From Pseudomonadota bacterium (lineage in GTDB: Bacteria; Pseudomonadota; Alphaproteobacteria; Rhizobiales; Rhizobiaceae), in NCBI GenBank assembly GCA_023419535.1, contig JAEZXX010000081.1, positions 83,541-147,540 of the forward strand: a DNA stretch of 64,000 nt, read 5' to 3'. The position numbers and the translations under genes were made by a program. Of this stretch, positions 16,332-25,216 are shown piece by piece; positions within the stretch are counted from its first letter, which is position 1, and each line of letters starts with the position of its first letter. The notes beneath the pieces were generated by a model that made no database searches, had not been told where the DNA came from, and was given only the letters and a program-made list of their open reading frames with translations.

Positions 16332-17960
16332 ATGTCGGACTTGTTCGTCGGCGTCGACGTCGGAACGCGCAGCGCGCGCGCCGGCGTGTTCGACCGCGAC
16401 GGCCTGCTCCTCGGCTCGGCCCGCGACCCGATCCGGATCTGGCGCGGCGAGGGCGCGATCGTCGAGCAGTCCTCGGACGACATCTGGCGCGCGGTCTGCG
16501 CCTGCGTGCGCTCGGCCCTGCGCGCCGCCGACGCCGATCCGGCCCGCATCGCCGGGATCGGCTTCGACGCGACCTGCTCGCTCGTGGTGCTCGATGCCGG
16601 AGGCGGACCGCTGGCGGTCGGACCCTCTGAGGAGCGCGAGCGCAACGTCGTCGTCTGGATGGATCACCGTGCCGTCGGGCAGAGCGACCGGATCAACGTG
16701 CTCGGCCACGAGGTTCTGGCCTATGTCGGCGGCGCGCTCTCGCCCGAGATGCAAACGCCGAAGCTTCTCTGGCTGAAGGAGAACCGGCCGCACGTCTTCG
16801 CGGCGGCCGCCGATTTCTTCGACCTCGCCGATTATCTCTCGCACCGCGCGACGGGCTCGCGGGCGCGCTCGGTCTGCACCACCACCTGCAAATGGACCTA
16901 TCTCGCCCACGAGGCACGCTGGGACGCGGGCTACTTCCGGGCCATCGGGCTCGCCGAACTCGCCGAGGAGGGCTTCGGCCGCATCGGCACCGAGATCGTC
17001 GACGTCGCGACGCCGATCGGCCGGGGCCTGACGGGGGACGCGGCCGAAGCGCTGGGGCTTCTGCCCGGCACGGTCGTCGGGGCGTCTCTCATCGACGCCC
17101 ATGCCGGAGCGCTCGGCACGCTCGGCGGACGGCGAAAGGACGGGATCGTCGCCGATCCGAGCGGCGAACTCGCGCTGATCATGGGAACTTCCGCCTGCGT
17201 GATGGCGGTGACGCCCGATCCCCTCTTCGTGCCCGGCGTCTGGGGGCCCTACAACAGCGCGCTCCTTCCAGGAAGCTGGCTGATCGAGGGCGGCCATTCG
17301 GCCTACGGGGCCGCGATCGACCATCTGGTCGACATGCACCCCGCGGCCGAGGCGGTCCGCGAGGCCGCGCGTGCCGCCGGGCTTGCCGTGCTCGACCATC
17401 TGGAGGGCGAGGCCGTCCGCCTCGCGGGATCGGTCGCGGACGCGGCGCGCCTCGCCGCCGACCTGCACGTCGTGCCCGAGTTCCTGGGCAACCGCTCGCC
17501 CGACGCGGACCCGCACGCGACGGCCGTGATCGCCGGCCTCAGGCTCGACACGACGCCGGACGGGCTCGCGGCGCTCTTCGTCGCCGGGCTCTGCGGCCTG
17601 TGCTACGGCACGCGCGACATCGTCGAGAGCCTGCGCGCGGCGGGGGTCGATCTCGGGACGATCGTCGTCTCCGGCGGCGCGTCGCGTTCGCGGCTGCTGC
17701 GGCAGATCCTGGCGGACGCGACGGGCCTGCGCGTGGCGTTGCCCCGGTCGCCCGAGCCGGTGCTTCTGGGCAGTGCGATGCTCGGCGCGGTCGCGTCCGG
17801 GGCCTTCGCCGACCTGCGCGCGGCCGCCGCCGCCATGAGCCGGACCGGCGAGGAGATCGCGCCGGACCCTGCACTCGCCGGGTTCCACGAGCGCAAGCGC
17901 CGCGCCTACGCCATCCTGAAGCGCGCCGAACGCGACGTCCGGGCGCTGCGGACGACCTAG
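16332..17960 (+). CDS. FGGY-family carbohydrate kinase (ribulokinase-like)
   Basis: 542 aa. FGGY kinase with phosphate-1 motif VGVDVGTRSARAGVFD at the N-terminus, GFDATCSLVVLD near 77-88, VVWMDHRAVGQ near 105, adenosine-site segment VVSGGASRSRLLRQIL in the second domain. It ends the smo operon, 87 bp after mtlK. Its pentulose-kinase-type N-terminus suggests D-ribulose or a similar ketose rather than fructose. It is a clear paralogue of the kinase that converges on it (17957-19573), and the two stop codons share CTAG. It may serve pentitols such as arabitol that also enter through SmoEFGK; this is inference. Confidence 0.85.
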   Translation: MSDLFVGVDVGTRSARAGVFDRDGLLLGSARDPIRIWRGEGAIVEQSSDDIWRAVCACVRSALRAADADPARIAGIGFDATCSLVVLDAGGGPLAVGPSEERERNVVVWMDHRAVGQSDRINVLGHEVLAYVGGALSPEMQTPKLLWLKENRPHVFAAAADFFDLADYLSHRATGSRARSVCTTTCKWTYLAHEARWDAGYFRAIGLAELAEEGFGRIGTEIVDVATPIGRGLTGDAAEALGLLPGTVVGASLIDAHAGALGTLGGRRKDGIVADPSGELALIMGTSACVMAVTPDPLFVPGVWGPYNSALLPGSWLIEGGHSAYGAAIDHLVDMHPAAEAVREAARAAGLAVLDHLEGEAVRLAGSVADAARLAADLHVVPEFLGNRSPDADPHATAVIAGLRLDTTPDGLAALFVAGLCGLCYGTRDIVESLRAAGVDLGTIVVSGGASRSRLLRQILADATGLRVALPRSPEPVLLGSAMLGAVASGAFADLRAAAAAMSRTGEEIAPDPALAGFHERKRRAYAILKRAERDVRALRTT

Positions 17961-19573
17961 ACCCGCCTCACCTCCCGGCCGAGCGCCTGCAGGCGCTCGA
18001 ACGCGTCGAACCGCGCGTCGTGCAAGGCCGCCCACGCTCCGCCGGACGGCTCGACGATCCCCTCCTGGTGGCTCATCGCCTGCATGGCGGCCGGGACGTG
18101 TTCGAACGCGCCGGCGGCGACCGCGCCGAGAATGGCCGAGCCGAGGAGGACCGGCTCCTGCGACGTCACGGTGACGAGCGGCTTGCCGGCCGCATCCGCC
18201 AGGATCTGGCGCACGAGGGCCGAGCGGCCGGCGCCGCCGCTGATCACGATGCGCTCGACGAGCGCGCCCGCGGCGGCCTGCGCCACGATGATCTGGCGAA
18301 GGCCGTATCCGATCCCGCACAGGCCCGCGAGGTAGAGGGTGACGAGACTGTCCTCGTCGGAATCGAGGCCCAGCCCGGCGAGGATCGCGCGGGCGTGCGG
18401 GTCGGCGTGCGGAGCCCGGTTGCCGAGGAATTCCGGCACCACGTGGACGCCGCGCACGCGCTCCACGATCGCCGCCGGCGGCCGCTCGCCGAGATCGGCC
18501 TTCGCCCGGCGGCCTAGCCAGTCGGGGAGGGAGAGCCCGTCTGCGGCCGCGAGCGCGCGCGCTTCGGCGTGGGCCGGATGGAGCTTCAGGAGATGCTCGA
18601 TCGCCGCGCCCGCGGCCGACTGCCCGCCCTCGTTCAGCCAGAGGCCGGGCACCATCGCCGAATGATAGGGACCCCAGACGCCGGGCACGAAGACCGGCTC
18701 GGTCGTCGTCGTCATGGTGCAGGAGGAGGTGCCGAAGACATAGGCGAGGTTCTGCGTGACCTCGCCGACCGCGCCCACCGTGCCGATGCCGCCGGCATGG
18801 GCGTCGATCAGTCCCGCCGCGACCGCCGTGCCGGGCCTCAGCCCCAGCTCGTCGGCGGCCTTCTGCGTCAGGCCGGCGGCGAGCGGCGTTCCCGCGGGCA
18901 CCACCTCCTCGCCGATGCGGGAGAGATCGTCCGCCAGCTCGGGCAGGCCGATGGCGGCGAGATAGCCGAGGTCCCAGCGGCTCTCGTGGTCGAGATAGTT
19001 CCACTTGCACGTCACCGTGCAGGAGGAGCGGGCCAGGCTCCCGCTCGCCCGGAAGGTGAGGTAGTCGGTCAGGTCGAAGAAGTGCCGCGCGGCCTCGAAG
19101 GTCTCGCGTCGGTTCTCCTTCAGCCATAGAAGCTTCGGCATCTCCATCTCGGGCGAGACGGCGCCGCCGACATAAGCCAGGACGTCGTGGCCGCCCGCGT
19201 TGATGCGCTCCGCCTGCTCGACCGCCCGGTGGTCCATCCAGACGACGATGTCGCGGTCGGGCCGGTCCGGGTCTCCGACCGGCAGACCCCGTTCGTCCGG
19301 TCCGAGCACGACCAGCGAGCATGTGGCGTCGAAGCCGAGGCCGACGACGCTCTCCGGCGCAATGCCGGACGAGGCGACGGCCTCGCGGACGGACTGGCAG
19401 ACCGCCTGCCAGATCTCCGCGCTCGACTGCTCCACATGGCTGCCCGGCGCCCGGTGGAGCGAGATGTCCCGCTTGGCGGAGGCGAGGAGCCGGCCGTCGA
19501 GGTCGAAGACGCCGGCGCGCGCACTTCCCGTCCCGACGTCGACGCCGACCACATGGCGCTGGATGGCGGACAT
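17957..19573 (-). CDS. rbtK: D-ribulokinase, FGGY family
   Basis: 538 aa. Same architecture as its convergent paralogue: VGVDVGTGSARAGVFD, GFDATCSLVVLG, VVWMDHRAVEQ, then VISGGAGRSALVRQILAD and a late LLGSAILGAVAAGAF. It is the last gene of the ribitol operon, 2 bp after rbtD. With ribitol dehydrogenase making D-ribulose, the expected reaction is ATP-dependent phosphorylation to D-ribulose 5-phosphate. The symbol rests on this pairing; xylulokinase is the main alternative. Confidence 0.8.
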   Translation of the reverse strand: MSAIQRHVVGVDVGTGSARAGVFDLDGRLLASAKRDISLHRAPGSHVEQSSAEIWQAVCQSVREAVASSGIAPESVVGLGFDATCSLVVLGPDERGLPVGDPDRPDRDIVVWMDHRAVEQAERINAGGHDVLAYVGGAVSPEMEMPKLLWLKENRRETFEAARHFFDLTDYLTFRASGSLARSSCTVTCKWNYLDHESRWDLGYLAAIGLPELADDLSRIGEEVVPAGTPLAAGLTQKAADELGLRPGTAVAAGLIDAHAGGIGTVGAVGEVTQNLAYVFGTSSCTMTTTTEPVFVPGVWGPYHSAMVPGLWLNEGGQSAAGAAIEHLLKLHPAHAEARALAAADGLSLPDWLGRRAKADLGERPPAAIVERVRGVHVVPEFLGNRAPHADPHARAILAGLGLDSDEDSLVTLYLAGLCGIGYGLRQIIVAQAAAGALVERIVISGGAGRSALVRQILADAAGKPLVTVTSQEPVLLGSAILGAVAAGAFEHVPAAMQAMSHQEGIVEPSGGAWAALHDARFDAFERLQALGREVRRV

Positions 19574-19575
19574 GG

Positions 19576-20304
19576 TCAGAGGTCGACGCTGTTGGGCAGG
19601 AGGACGAGGTCGCGCACGACGACGCCGCGCGGCCGCGTCAGCATGAAGAGGACGGCCTCGGCCACCTCCTGCGGCTGCATCAGGGAGCCGTTGGCGAGCG
19701 CGTCGTCGAGCTTGGCCTTCGGCCAGTCGTCGACGAGCGGCGTGACGACCGGGCCGGGCAGGACGGCGCCCATGCGGATGCCGTGCTGCGAGACCTGGCG
19801 CCGCGTGGCATGCAGGAAGGCCTGAACCGCGAACTTGGACGCGGTGTAGACCGGCTCCCAGACGACCGGCACGACGCCCGCGACCGAGCTGGTGAAGAGG
19901 ACGTCGCCGGTCTTGCGCTCGATCATGCCGGGCAGGACCGCCTGCACGCAGCGGAAGGCCGCGTTGACGTTGAGGTTCAGCACCCGGTCCCAGACGTCCG
20001 GGTCGCCCTCGGCCGCCGGGCCCCCGACATAGGCGCCGGCATTGGCGTGGAAGATGTCGAGCGGGCCGACCAGATCGGCGATCCGTCCGTCCATGGCCGA
20101 GACCGCCGCCCCGTCGAAGAGGTCGAGGACGAGCGGCTTGGCCTTCTCGCCCAGTTCGGCGCAGAGGGCGTTCAGCCGGTCCTCGGCGCGGTCGATCAGG
20201 ACGACGCTCGCCCCGGCGTCCAGAAGCGCCTTGGCGCAGGCGAGCCCGATCCCCGATGCCGCGCCGGTGATCGCCGCGGTCTTTCCGTCCAGTCTGAAGT
20301 TCAT
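19576..20304 (-). CDS. rbtD: Ribitol 2-dehydrogenase, SDR family
   Basis: 242 aa SDR. NAD motif TGAASGIG at 13-20; instead of NNAG it has FHANAGAYVGGPAAEGDPD at 85-103, a segment I recognise from Klebsiella ribitol dehydrogenase. Catalytic Ser140, Tyr153 and Lys157 (YTASK). The tail MLTRPRGVVVRDLVLLPNSV also matches that enzyme closely. It oxidises ribitol to D-ribulose with NAD+. It sits between the ABC permease (16 bp) and the ribulokinase (2 bp), giving a complete ribitol route. Confidence 0.9.
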   Translation of the reverse strand: MNFRLDGKTAAITGAASGIGLACAKALLDAGASVVLIDRAEDRLNALCAELGEKAKPLVLDLFDGAAVSAMDGRIADLVGPLDIFHANAGAYVGGPAAEGDPDVWDRVLNLNVNAAFRCVQAVLPGMIERKTGDVLFTSSVAGVVPVVWEPVYTASKFAVQAFLHATRRQVSQHGIRMGAVLPGPVVTPLVDDWPKAKLDDALANGSLMQPQEVAEAVLFMLTRPRGVVVRDLVLLPNSVDL

Positions 20305-20320
20305 CGCGAAGTGTCCTTCT

Positions 20321-21574
20321 TCAGGCGCGGCCGTGGCTGGCGCGCGAGCGCCGGGCGAGCGAGTCGACGATCACGGCGATGGCGAGGACGCCGCCGGTGA
20401 TCATGTATCGCAGCGAGGAGGAGAGGTTCAGGAGCGTCAGACCGTTCGAGATCGCCTGGATGACGAGGACGCCGAGCAGCGCCGACCAGGCGGAGCCGCG
20501 GCCACCGAAGAGCGAGGTGCCGCCGATGACGGCCGCCGCGATGGCGTTCAGGTTCACGTCGCCGGTGCCGGCCTGCTGGCTCGCAGAGCCGAGCCGGGAG
20601 GCGGCGAACACGCCGCCGAGCGCGGCGAAGGAGGAGCAGATCACGAAGGCGGACAGGCGAACGCGCTTCACGTCGATGCCGGCGCGGCGCGCCGCCTCCG
20701 CGTTGCCGCCCACGGCGAAGAGCGAGCGGCCCCATTTCGTGCGCGTCAGCGCGTAGTCCATCACCACCACGAAGGCGACGAAGACCGCGAACATCCAGGG
20801 CACGCCGCGGCCCTGACCGAGATAGAAGACGGCGAAGAGGAGCGCCGCCGTCAAAATCGCCGCCTTGAGGATCACGACGCTGAGACCGGCGGAGGAGAGG
20901 TTCGCCTCGGCGCGACGCTTCATGGTGCGAAGGCCGCCGAGGACGATCAGGACGCCCGGAACGATCGCCAGCGCGTAGGAGAGCCACATCGGCATGATGT
21001 AGATCTGGCCGAAGCGCACCAGCGGCGAGGCGAAGGGCAGGTTGATCGAGCCGGTCGGCCCGAGGATGTAGAGCTGCATGCCCAGAAGCGCGAGCAGGCC
21101 TGCGAGCGTCGCCACGAAGCTCGGCATCTCGAAGCGGTTGCGAAGGAAGCCGTAGAGCAGGCCGGTGATGATCCCGGCCGTGAGGGAGCCGGCGATGGCG
21201 ACCGGGAAGGGCACGCCCGACTGCACCCAGAGGACGCCGAGGATCGCCGCCGAAAGCCCGCTCATGGAGCCGATGGACAGATCGATCTCGCCGAGCAGCA
21301 GGACGCAGACGATGCCGAGCGCGATGAGCCCGACGGCCGCCGCGTCGAAGAGGAGGTTGGTCAGATTGTTCGGTGCGAGGAACACCGGATTCAGGAACGA
21401 GAAGACCGCCGAGATGAGGACGAGCCCGACGATGACCGGCAGCATGCCGAGGTCGCCCGAGCGCACGCGGTCGACAAAGTCGCGGACCGCGCCGGAAATG
21501 CCCTCGTCGCGCCGAACGCGCGTGTCGGCCGTGTCGAGCCGGGCTTGCGGGGGCGTCGAAACCGGATTGCTCAT
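20321..21574 (-). CDS. Sugar/polyol ABC transporter permease, XylH/RbsC type
   Basis: 417 aa with about ten helices, longer than RbsC and closer to XylH in size. The segment GIVCVLLLGEIDLSIGSMSG near 88-107 and FAVGGNAEAARRAGI near 294 are family hallmarks, and AVIGGTSLFGGRGS lies near 365. It starts at ATG 21574, overlapping the ATPase stop by 4 nt. With no nearby sugar isomerase but a ribitol dehydrogenase and ribulokinase, it probably imports ribitol. Confidence 0.9.
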   Translation of the reverse strand: MSNPVSTPPQARLDTADTRVRRDEGISGAVRDFVDRVRSGDLGMLPVIVGLVLISAVFSFLNPVFLAPNNLTNLLFDAAAVGLIALGIVCVLLLGEIDLSIGSMSGLSAAILGVLWVQSGVPFPVAIAGSLTAGIITGLLYGFLRNRFEMPSFVATLAGLLALLGMQLYILGPTGSINLPFASPLVRFGQIYIMPMWLSYALAIVPGVLIVLGGLRTMKRRAEANLSSAGLSVVILKAAILTAALLFAVFYLGQGRGVPWMFAVFVAFVVVMDYALTRTKWGRSLFAVGGNAEAARRAGIDVKRVRLSAFVICSSFAALGGVFAASRLGSASQQAGTGDVNLNAIAAAVIGGTSLFGGRGSAWSALLGVLVIQAISNGLTLLNLSSSLRYMITGGVLAIAVIVDSLARRSRASHGRA

Positions 21575-22374
21575 GCCCGCTCCTCCAGTGCGTCCTGCTT
21601 GCGCGCCGCGCGGCGCGAGACGGAGTTGTCGCTCGCGCCGGTGATGGCGGCGACGAGCTCCTGATGGGTGGAATCGGCGGTGAAGACGCCGTTGTTGCGC
21701 CCGAGCCGAAGGACGACGATGCGGTCGGCCACGGCGCGCACGTCCTCCATGTTGTGGGAGATCAGGATGACGCCGTGGCCGCGGTCGCGCACGCGCTCGA
21801 TGAGGTTCAGGACCTCCGCCGTCTGGGCGACGCCGAGCGCTGCGGTCGGCTCGTCGAGCATGATGATCTTGGGATCGAGCAGCAGAGAGCGGGCGATCGC
21901 GACCGTCTGGCGCTGACCGCCCGACAGGGACGCGATCGGCTCGCGCACGGAGGGGATGCGCGCGGCCAGCTCCTGCAGCAGCTGCCAGGCGCGGACCTCC
22001 ATCTGCACCTCGTCCATGCGCCAGGGCGAGACCTCGTGGCCGAGGAAGAGATTGGCGACGACGTCGAGGTTCTCGCAAAGCGCCAGGTCTTGGAAGACCG
22101 TGGCGATGCCCAGCTCCAGCGCCTTGGCCGGGCTGTCGAGCGCCACGGGTCTGCCGAGGAATTCGAGCGTGCCCGAGGTCGGCTGGTGCACGCCCGCGAG
22201 CACCTTCACCAAGGTCGACTTGCCGGCGCCGTTGTCGCCGACGAGCGCCACGACCTCGCCCGCATGGATGTCGAGCTCGATGTCGGCGAGGGCCGTCACG
22301 GCGCCGAACTGCTTGGAGACGTTCCTGAGGCGAAGGAGCAGTTCGCCCTTCGCCGGCATGCCTGCGCTGGTCAT
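21571..22374 (-). CDS. Sugar/polyol ABC transporter ATP-binding protein (single domain)
   Basis: 267 aa, one ABC domain only, unlike the double-domain RbsA at the left edge. Walker A GDNGAGKST near 46-54, Q-loop FQDLALCENL, signature LSGGQRQTVAI, Walker B IIMLDEPTAALG, and the H-loop SHNMEDV. Single-domain ATPases of this FrcA/XylG-like class act as homodimers. It lies between the binding protein (64-bp gap) and the permease (4-nt overlap). Confidence 0.9.
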   Translation of the reverse strand: MTSAGMPAKGELLLRLRNVSKQFGAVTALADIELDIHAGEVVALVGDNGAGKSTLVKVLAGVHQPTSGTLEFLGRPVALDSPAKALELGIATVFQDLALCENLDVVANLFLGHEVSPWRMDEVQMEVRAWQLLQELAARIPSVREPIASLSGGQRQTVAIARSLLLDPKIIMLDEPTAALGVAQTAEVLNLIERVRDRGHGVILISHNMEDVRAVADRIVVLRLGRNNGVFTADSTHQELVAAITGASDNSVSRRAARKQDALEERA

Positions 22375-22400
22375 GTCGCTTCCTCCCTCGACGATGGGAA

Positions 22401-22431
22401 CGGGGCGGGCGGACCGGTCCGCGCCGCCCCG
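22401..22431 (-). promoter_or_regulatory. Long stem-loop after the ribitol binding-protein gene
   Basis: Read on either strand, CGGGGCGG+GCGGACC pairs with GGTCCGC+CCGCCCCG, a stem of up to 15 bp with one bulged base. It begins 7 nt after the binding-protein stop and lies within the operon before the ATPase gene. It probably stabilises the upstream message and attenuates the rest, like the hairpin after smoE. Confidence 0.6.
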
Positions 22432-22438
22432 CCGGGCC

Positions 22439-23497
22439 TCAGTTGGTGATGCCGAGCTCCTGGCAGCCGGCCGCGTATTCGCCGGTGCAGACCTCGTCCG
22501 GCGTCTGGATGCCGGCGTCGAAGATCAGCTCCTTGATGTTCTCGCGCGTCACGACGTCGGGCGTGAAGAGCTGCGAGGGCGTGTCGTAGAGCGTGGTCTC
22601 GGCGGTCGGCGTCTCGCCGCGCAGGAAGCTCGCGGCGACCTCCGCCGCGGCCTTGGCGACGATCTCGGAGGGCTTGGAGATCGTGTTGTACTGGTCGCCG
22701 GCGATGATGAGCTGGAGCGCGGCGATGGTCGCGTCGTTGCCGGTCACCGGCGGCAGCGGATCGACACCGGCCGAGACGAGGGCCGCGATCGCACCGCCCG
22801 CGGTGCCGTCGTTGGCCGCCACGATGCCGGTGATCTGGTCGCCGAAGCGGGTGATCTGGCCGGCCGTCCATTCCTGCGCGCGCGGCGGCGCCCATTCCGG
22901 CGTGTCGAACTCGGCGAGCTTCTCGTAGGGGCTTTCCTCGATGGCGCGCGAGATGCCGTCGGCGATGAGGCCGGCGGCCGCGTCGGTGGGAGAGCCGTTG
23001 ATCTGGAGGACGCCCGCGCCCTCCTCGACGCCCGTCGCCTGCAGGTGCTCGGTCAGCGACTGGGCGATGGCGTAGCCGATACCCTCGTTGTCGAAGGAGA
23101 CGTAGTAGTCGGCCGGGGTGTCGGGGATCGGGCGGTCATAGGCGATGACCTTCACGTCCTGCGAATGGGCGATCTCGACGAGGGCGGCGGCCGCCGCCGA
23201 ATCGACCGGGTCGAGGACGATGATCGTCGCCCCTTGCGCGATCGCCGAGTTGAACTGCTGCTGCTGCAGCGCGATGTCGGCATTGGCGTTCTGGTAGATG
23301 AGCGTGCAGTCGGCGCACAGCTCCTGCATGGCCGACTGGAAGCCCGGCCAGTCGTGCTCCTCGTAGCGGGTCGAGGCCTGGTCCGGCATCAGGAAGGCGA
23401 TGGTGGTCGCCTCCTGCGCGAGGGCCGGCGCCGCCCCGGTCAGCGCGAGCGCGGCGGCGATCGCCGTGCCGGCCGCGAGGGTCATCTTGTTCGACAT
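22439..23497 (-). CDS. Sugar/polyol ABC transporter substrate-binding protein, XylF type
   Basis: 352 aa. Signal peptide of about 27 residues (ending APALAQ). Periplasmic binding protein 4-type fold with TIAFLMPDQASTRYEEHDWP at the mature N-terminus, the ligand-side AYDRPIPDT and GIVAANDGTAGGAI, and LQINGSPTD. The resemblance is to D-xylose-binding XylF, but the operon encodes ribitol enzymes, so ribitol is the likeliest ligand. Start ATG 23497 has SD GGAGGAG; an in-frame codon upstream lies inside the operator palindrome and is rejected. First gene of the operon, divergent from the LacI regulator. Confidence 0.88.
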   Translation of the reverse strand: MSNKMTLAAGTAIAAALALTGAAPALAQEATTIAFLMPDQASTRYEEHDWPGFQSAMQELCADCTLIYQNANADIALQQQQFNSAIAQGATIIVLDPVDSAAAAALVEIAHSQDVKVIAYDRPIPDTPADYYVSFDNEGIGYAIAQSLTEHLQATGVEEGAGVLQINGSPTDAAAGLIADGISRAIEESPYEKLAEFDTPEWAPPRAQEWTAGQITRFGDQITGIVAANDGTAGGAIAALVSAGVDPLPPVTGNDATIAALQLIIAGDQYNTISKPSEIVAKAAAEVAASFLRGETPTAETTLYDTPSQLFTPDVVTRENIKELIFDAGIQTPDEVCTGEYAAGCQELGITN

Positions 23498-23637
23498 GAT
23501 TGCTCTCCTCCGTCGTCGGCCGTGCCCTTGGGCTTCGGCCTGTCCGCGTGATCCGTCGGCGTCGGAAGGATGTCGGTCGGGCCCGCGCTCAAGGCGTCGT
23601 GGCCACGCTCTCTCCCTGCCTCCCGATACACCGTCCC

Positions 23638-23687
23638 AACGATGCACCATCGGTTGAGCGCAGTTGCTCAATCGATGGTGCATCGTT
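23638..23687. promoter_or_regulatory. Large operator palindrome between the ribitol operon and its LacI regulator
   Basis: Two 22-nt arms, 23638-23659 and 23666-23687, are inverted copies matching at 21 of 22 positions around GCAGTT. Inside, TTGAGC-GCAGTT-GCTCAA (23654-23671) is an 18-bp palindrome of the size of a LacI operator, and each arm also holds CGATG..CATCG symmetry. It sits 141 nt before the binding-protein ATG and 55 nt before the LacI ATG, so one protein could control both promoters. Confidence 0.7.
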
Positions 23688-23741
23688 GTCAGCCTTCCGC
23701 TTTGGTGTCAAGCTCCGCGCGCTGAGGAGGATTCGGCGACC

Positions 23742-24764
23742 ATGCCAGACGAACGACCGGAGCCGTCCCGGCGGACCACGATCTACGACATCGCCAAGCT
23801 CGCGGAGACCTCGCCGAGCGCGGTCAGCTCCGTGCTCAACGGAACCTGGCGCAAGCGGCGCATCAGCCAACGCCTCGCCGATCACGTCAGTGCGATCGCC
23901 GAGCGCGAAGGCTACACCGCGCATGCGCAGGCGAGCCTTCTTCGGCGGTCGAGTTCGAACGTCATCGGCATGATCGTCCCGAAATACGACAACCGCTACT
24001 TCGCCGCGATCGCCGAGCGTTTCGAGGCCATGGCGCGGGCGAGGGGCCTGTTCCCCGTCGTGACCTGCACCCAGCGCGAACCGGAGCTGGAGGTGGAGGC
24101 CGCCAAGGAGCTGATCTCCTTCCGCGCCGAGACGCTGATCTCGACCGGCGCGACCGATCCGGACCGCATCTCGGCGCTGTGCGCGGCCGCGGGCGTGCGC
24201 TCGATCAATCTCGACCTGCCGGGAACGAAGGCGCCCTCGGTCATCTCCGACAATTACGAAGGCGCGCGCACCCTCGTGGAGATCGTGCTGCGGCGCTGCC
24301 GCTCCGAACTCGGGCTTGCCGGGCCGCTGCATTTCGTCGGCGGCCGGCGCAACGATCACAACACGCGGGCGCGCCTCGAAGGGTTCCTGGACGCCCACCG
24401 GGACGAGGGGCTCAGCGTCCCGCCGGAGAATCTGCTCCTTCCGGGCTATTCCGGCGTCAAGACCGAGCAGTCGCTGCGCGCGCTCGCCCGGGGCGAGCCG
24501 ATCGGGCTGTTCGTCAATTCCACGATCGCCCTCGACGGCGTCGTGAACTGGCTGGCCGACATCGGTCCGCGGGATGCGGCGCGCGTGCGCTACGGCTGCT
24601 TCGACTTCGACCCCTTCGCCTTCCGGCTTCCGGGGTCGGTGGCGATGGTGCAGCAGGATTCCTCGGCCATGCTCGACCGGGTGTTCGAGCTTCACGACGC
24701 GCCCGAGATGGATCGCGGGACGATCCGCATCCCCTGCATCCTGCGGGTCGCCGAAAGGGTCTGA
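23742..24764 (+). CDS. LacI-family transcriptional regulator of the ribitol operon
   Basis: 340 aa. LacI HTH with TIYDIAKLAETSPSAVSSVLNG (about residues 13-34) and the hinge LLRRSSSNVIGMIVP, then a periplasmic-binding-like effector domain. Start at ATG 23742 follows GAGGAGG; the same frame is open upstream, but those codons lie in the operator. It is divergent from the ribitol operon across a 244-bp spacer containing one large palindrome. The inducer (ribitol or D-ribulose) is inferred from the neighbours. Confidence 0.9.
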   Translation: MPDERPEPSRRTTIYDIAKLAETSPSAVSSVLNGTWRKRRISQRLADHVSAIAEREGYTAHAQASLLRRSSSNVIGMIVPKYDNRYFAAIAERFEAMARARGLFPVVTCTQREPELEVEAAKELISFRAETLISTGATDPDRISALCAAAGVRSINLDLPGTKAPSVISDNYEGARTLVEIVLRRCRSELGLAGPLHFVGGRRNDHNTRARLEGFLDAHRDEGLSVPPENLLLPGYSGVKTEQSLRALARGEPIGLFVNSTIALDGVVNWLADIGPRDAARVRYGCFDFDPFAFRLPGSVAMVQQDSSAMLDRVFELHDAPEMDRGTIRIPCILRVAERV

Positions 24765-24853
24765 AGGACGAAGCCGGCGGCGACCCCGGCCGCGATGCGA
24801 TCTGTCGCAGGAGGCGGGGGCGACGTGCGGCCCGGACGCATTATCTTCCGTAC

Positions 24854-25216
24854 ATGGCTGAACTGACGGTCTGGTACGATGGGGCCTGTCCCCTGTGTCG
24901 ACGGGAGATCGCGCTGATGCGCCGGCTCGACCGTCGCGGCGCGATCCGCTTCGTCGACGTCGACGACGCGGATGGATCGGCCTGTCCGCTCGACCGGGGC
25001 GAACTGCTCGCGCGCTTCCATGCGGCCGAGAAGGGGCGCCTCCTCAGCGGCGCGGCGGCCTTCGCTGCCATGTGGCGTGCGATCCCGCTCCTGCGTCCGC
25101 TCGGGCTCGTGTTCCGTGGGCGGCTCGCGCTCGCTGTTCTGGAGCGCCTCTACCGCGCCTTCCTCAGGGCGCGTCCCGCGATGCAGTCCCTCGCCGTCCG
25201 CCTGGAGTGCTCATGA
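24854..25216 (+). CDS. DCC-family thiol-disulfide oxidoreductase-like protein (DUF393)
   Basis: 120 aa. Begins MAELTVWYDGACPLCRREI, with the DGxCxxC motif that defines DUF393 (YuxK-like) at residues 9-15, and RFVDVDD and the GAAAFAAMWRAIPLLRPLG segment typical of the family. Its stop overlaps the next gene start (ATGA). The biochemical role of the family is not established; the CxxC suggests redox activity. Confidence 0.85.
   Translation: MAELTVWYDGACPLCRREIALMRRLDRRGAIRFVDVDDADGSACPLDRGELLARFHAAEKGRLLSGAAAFAAMWRAIPLLRPLGLVFRGRLALAVLERLYRAFLRARPAMQSLAVRLECS

Noticed and set aside
16305..19322. A stop-free minus-strand frame of about 1005 codons across both kinases
   Set aside because: Its protein is low-complexity (Arg/Gly/Ala/Pro-rich) with no domain. 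It is antisense to one kinase and out of frame with the other; very high GC content removes stop codons from such shadow frames.
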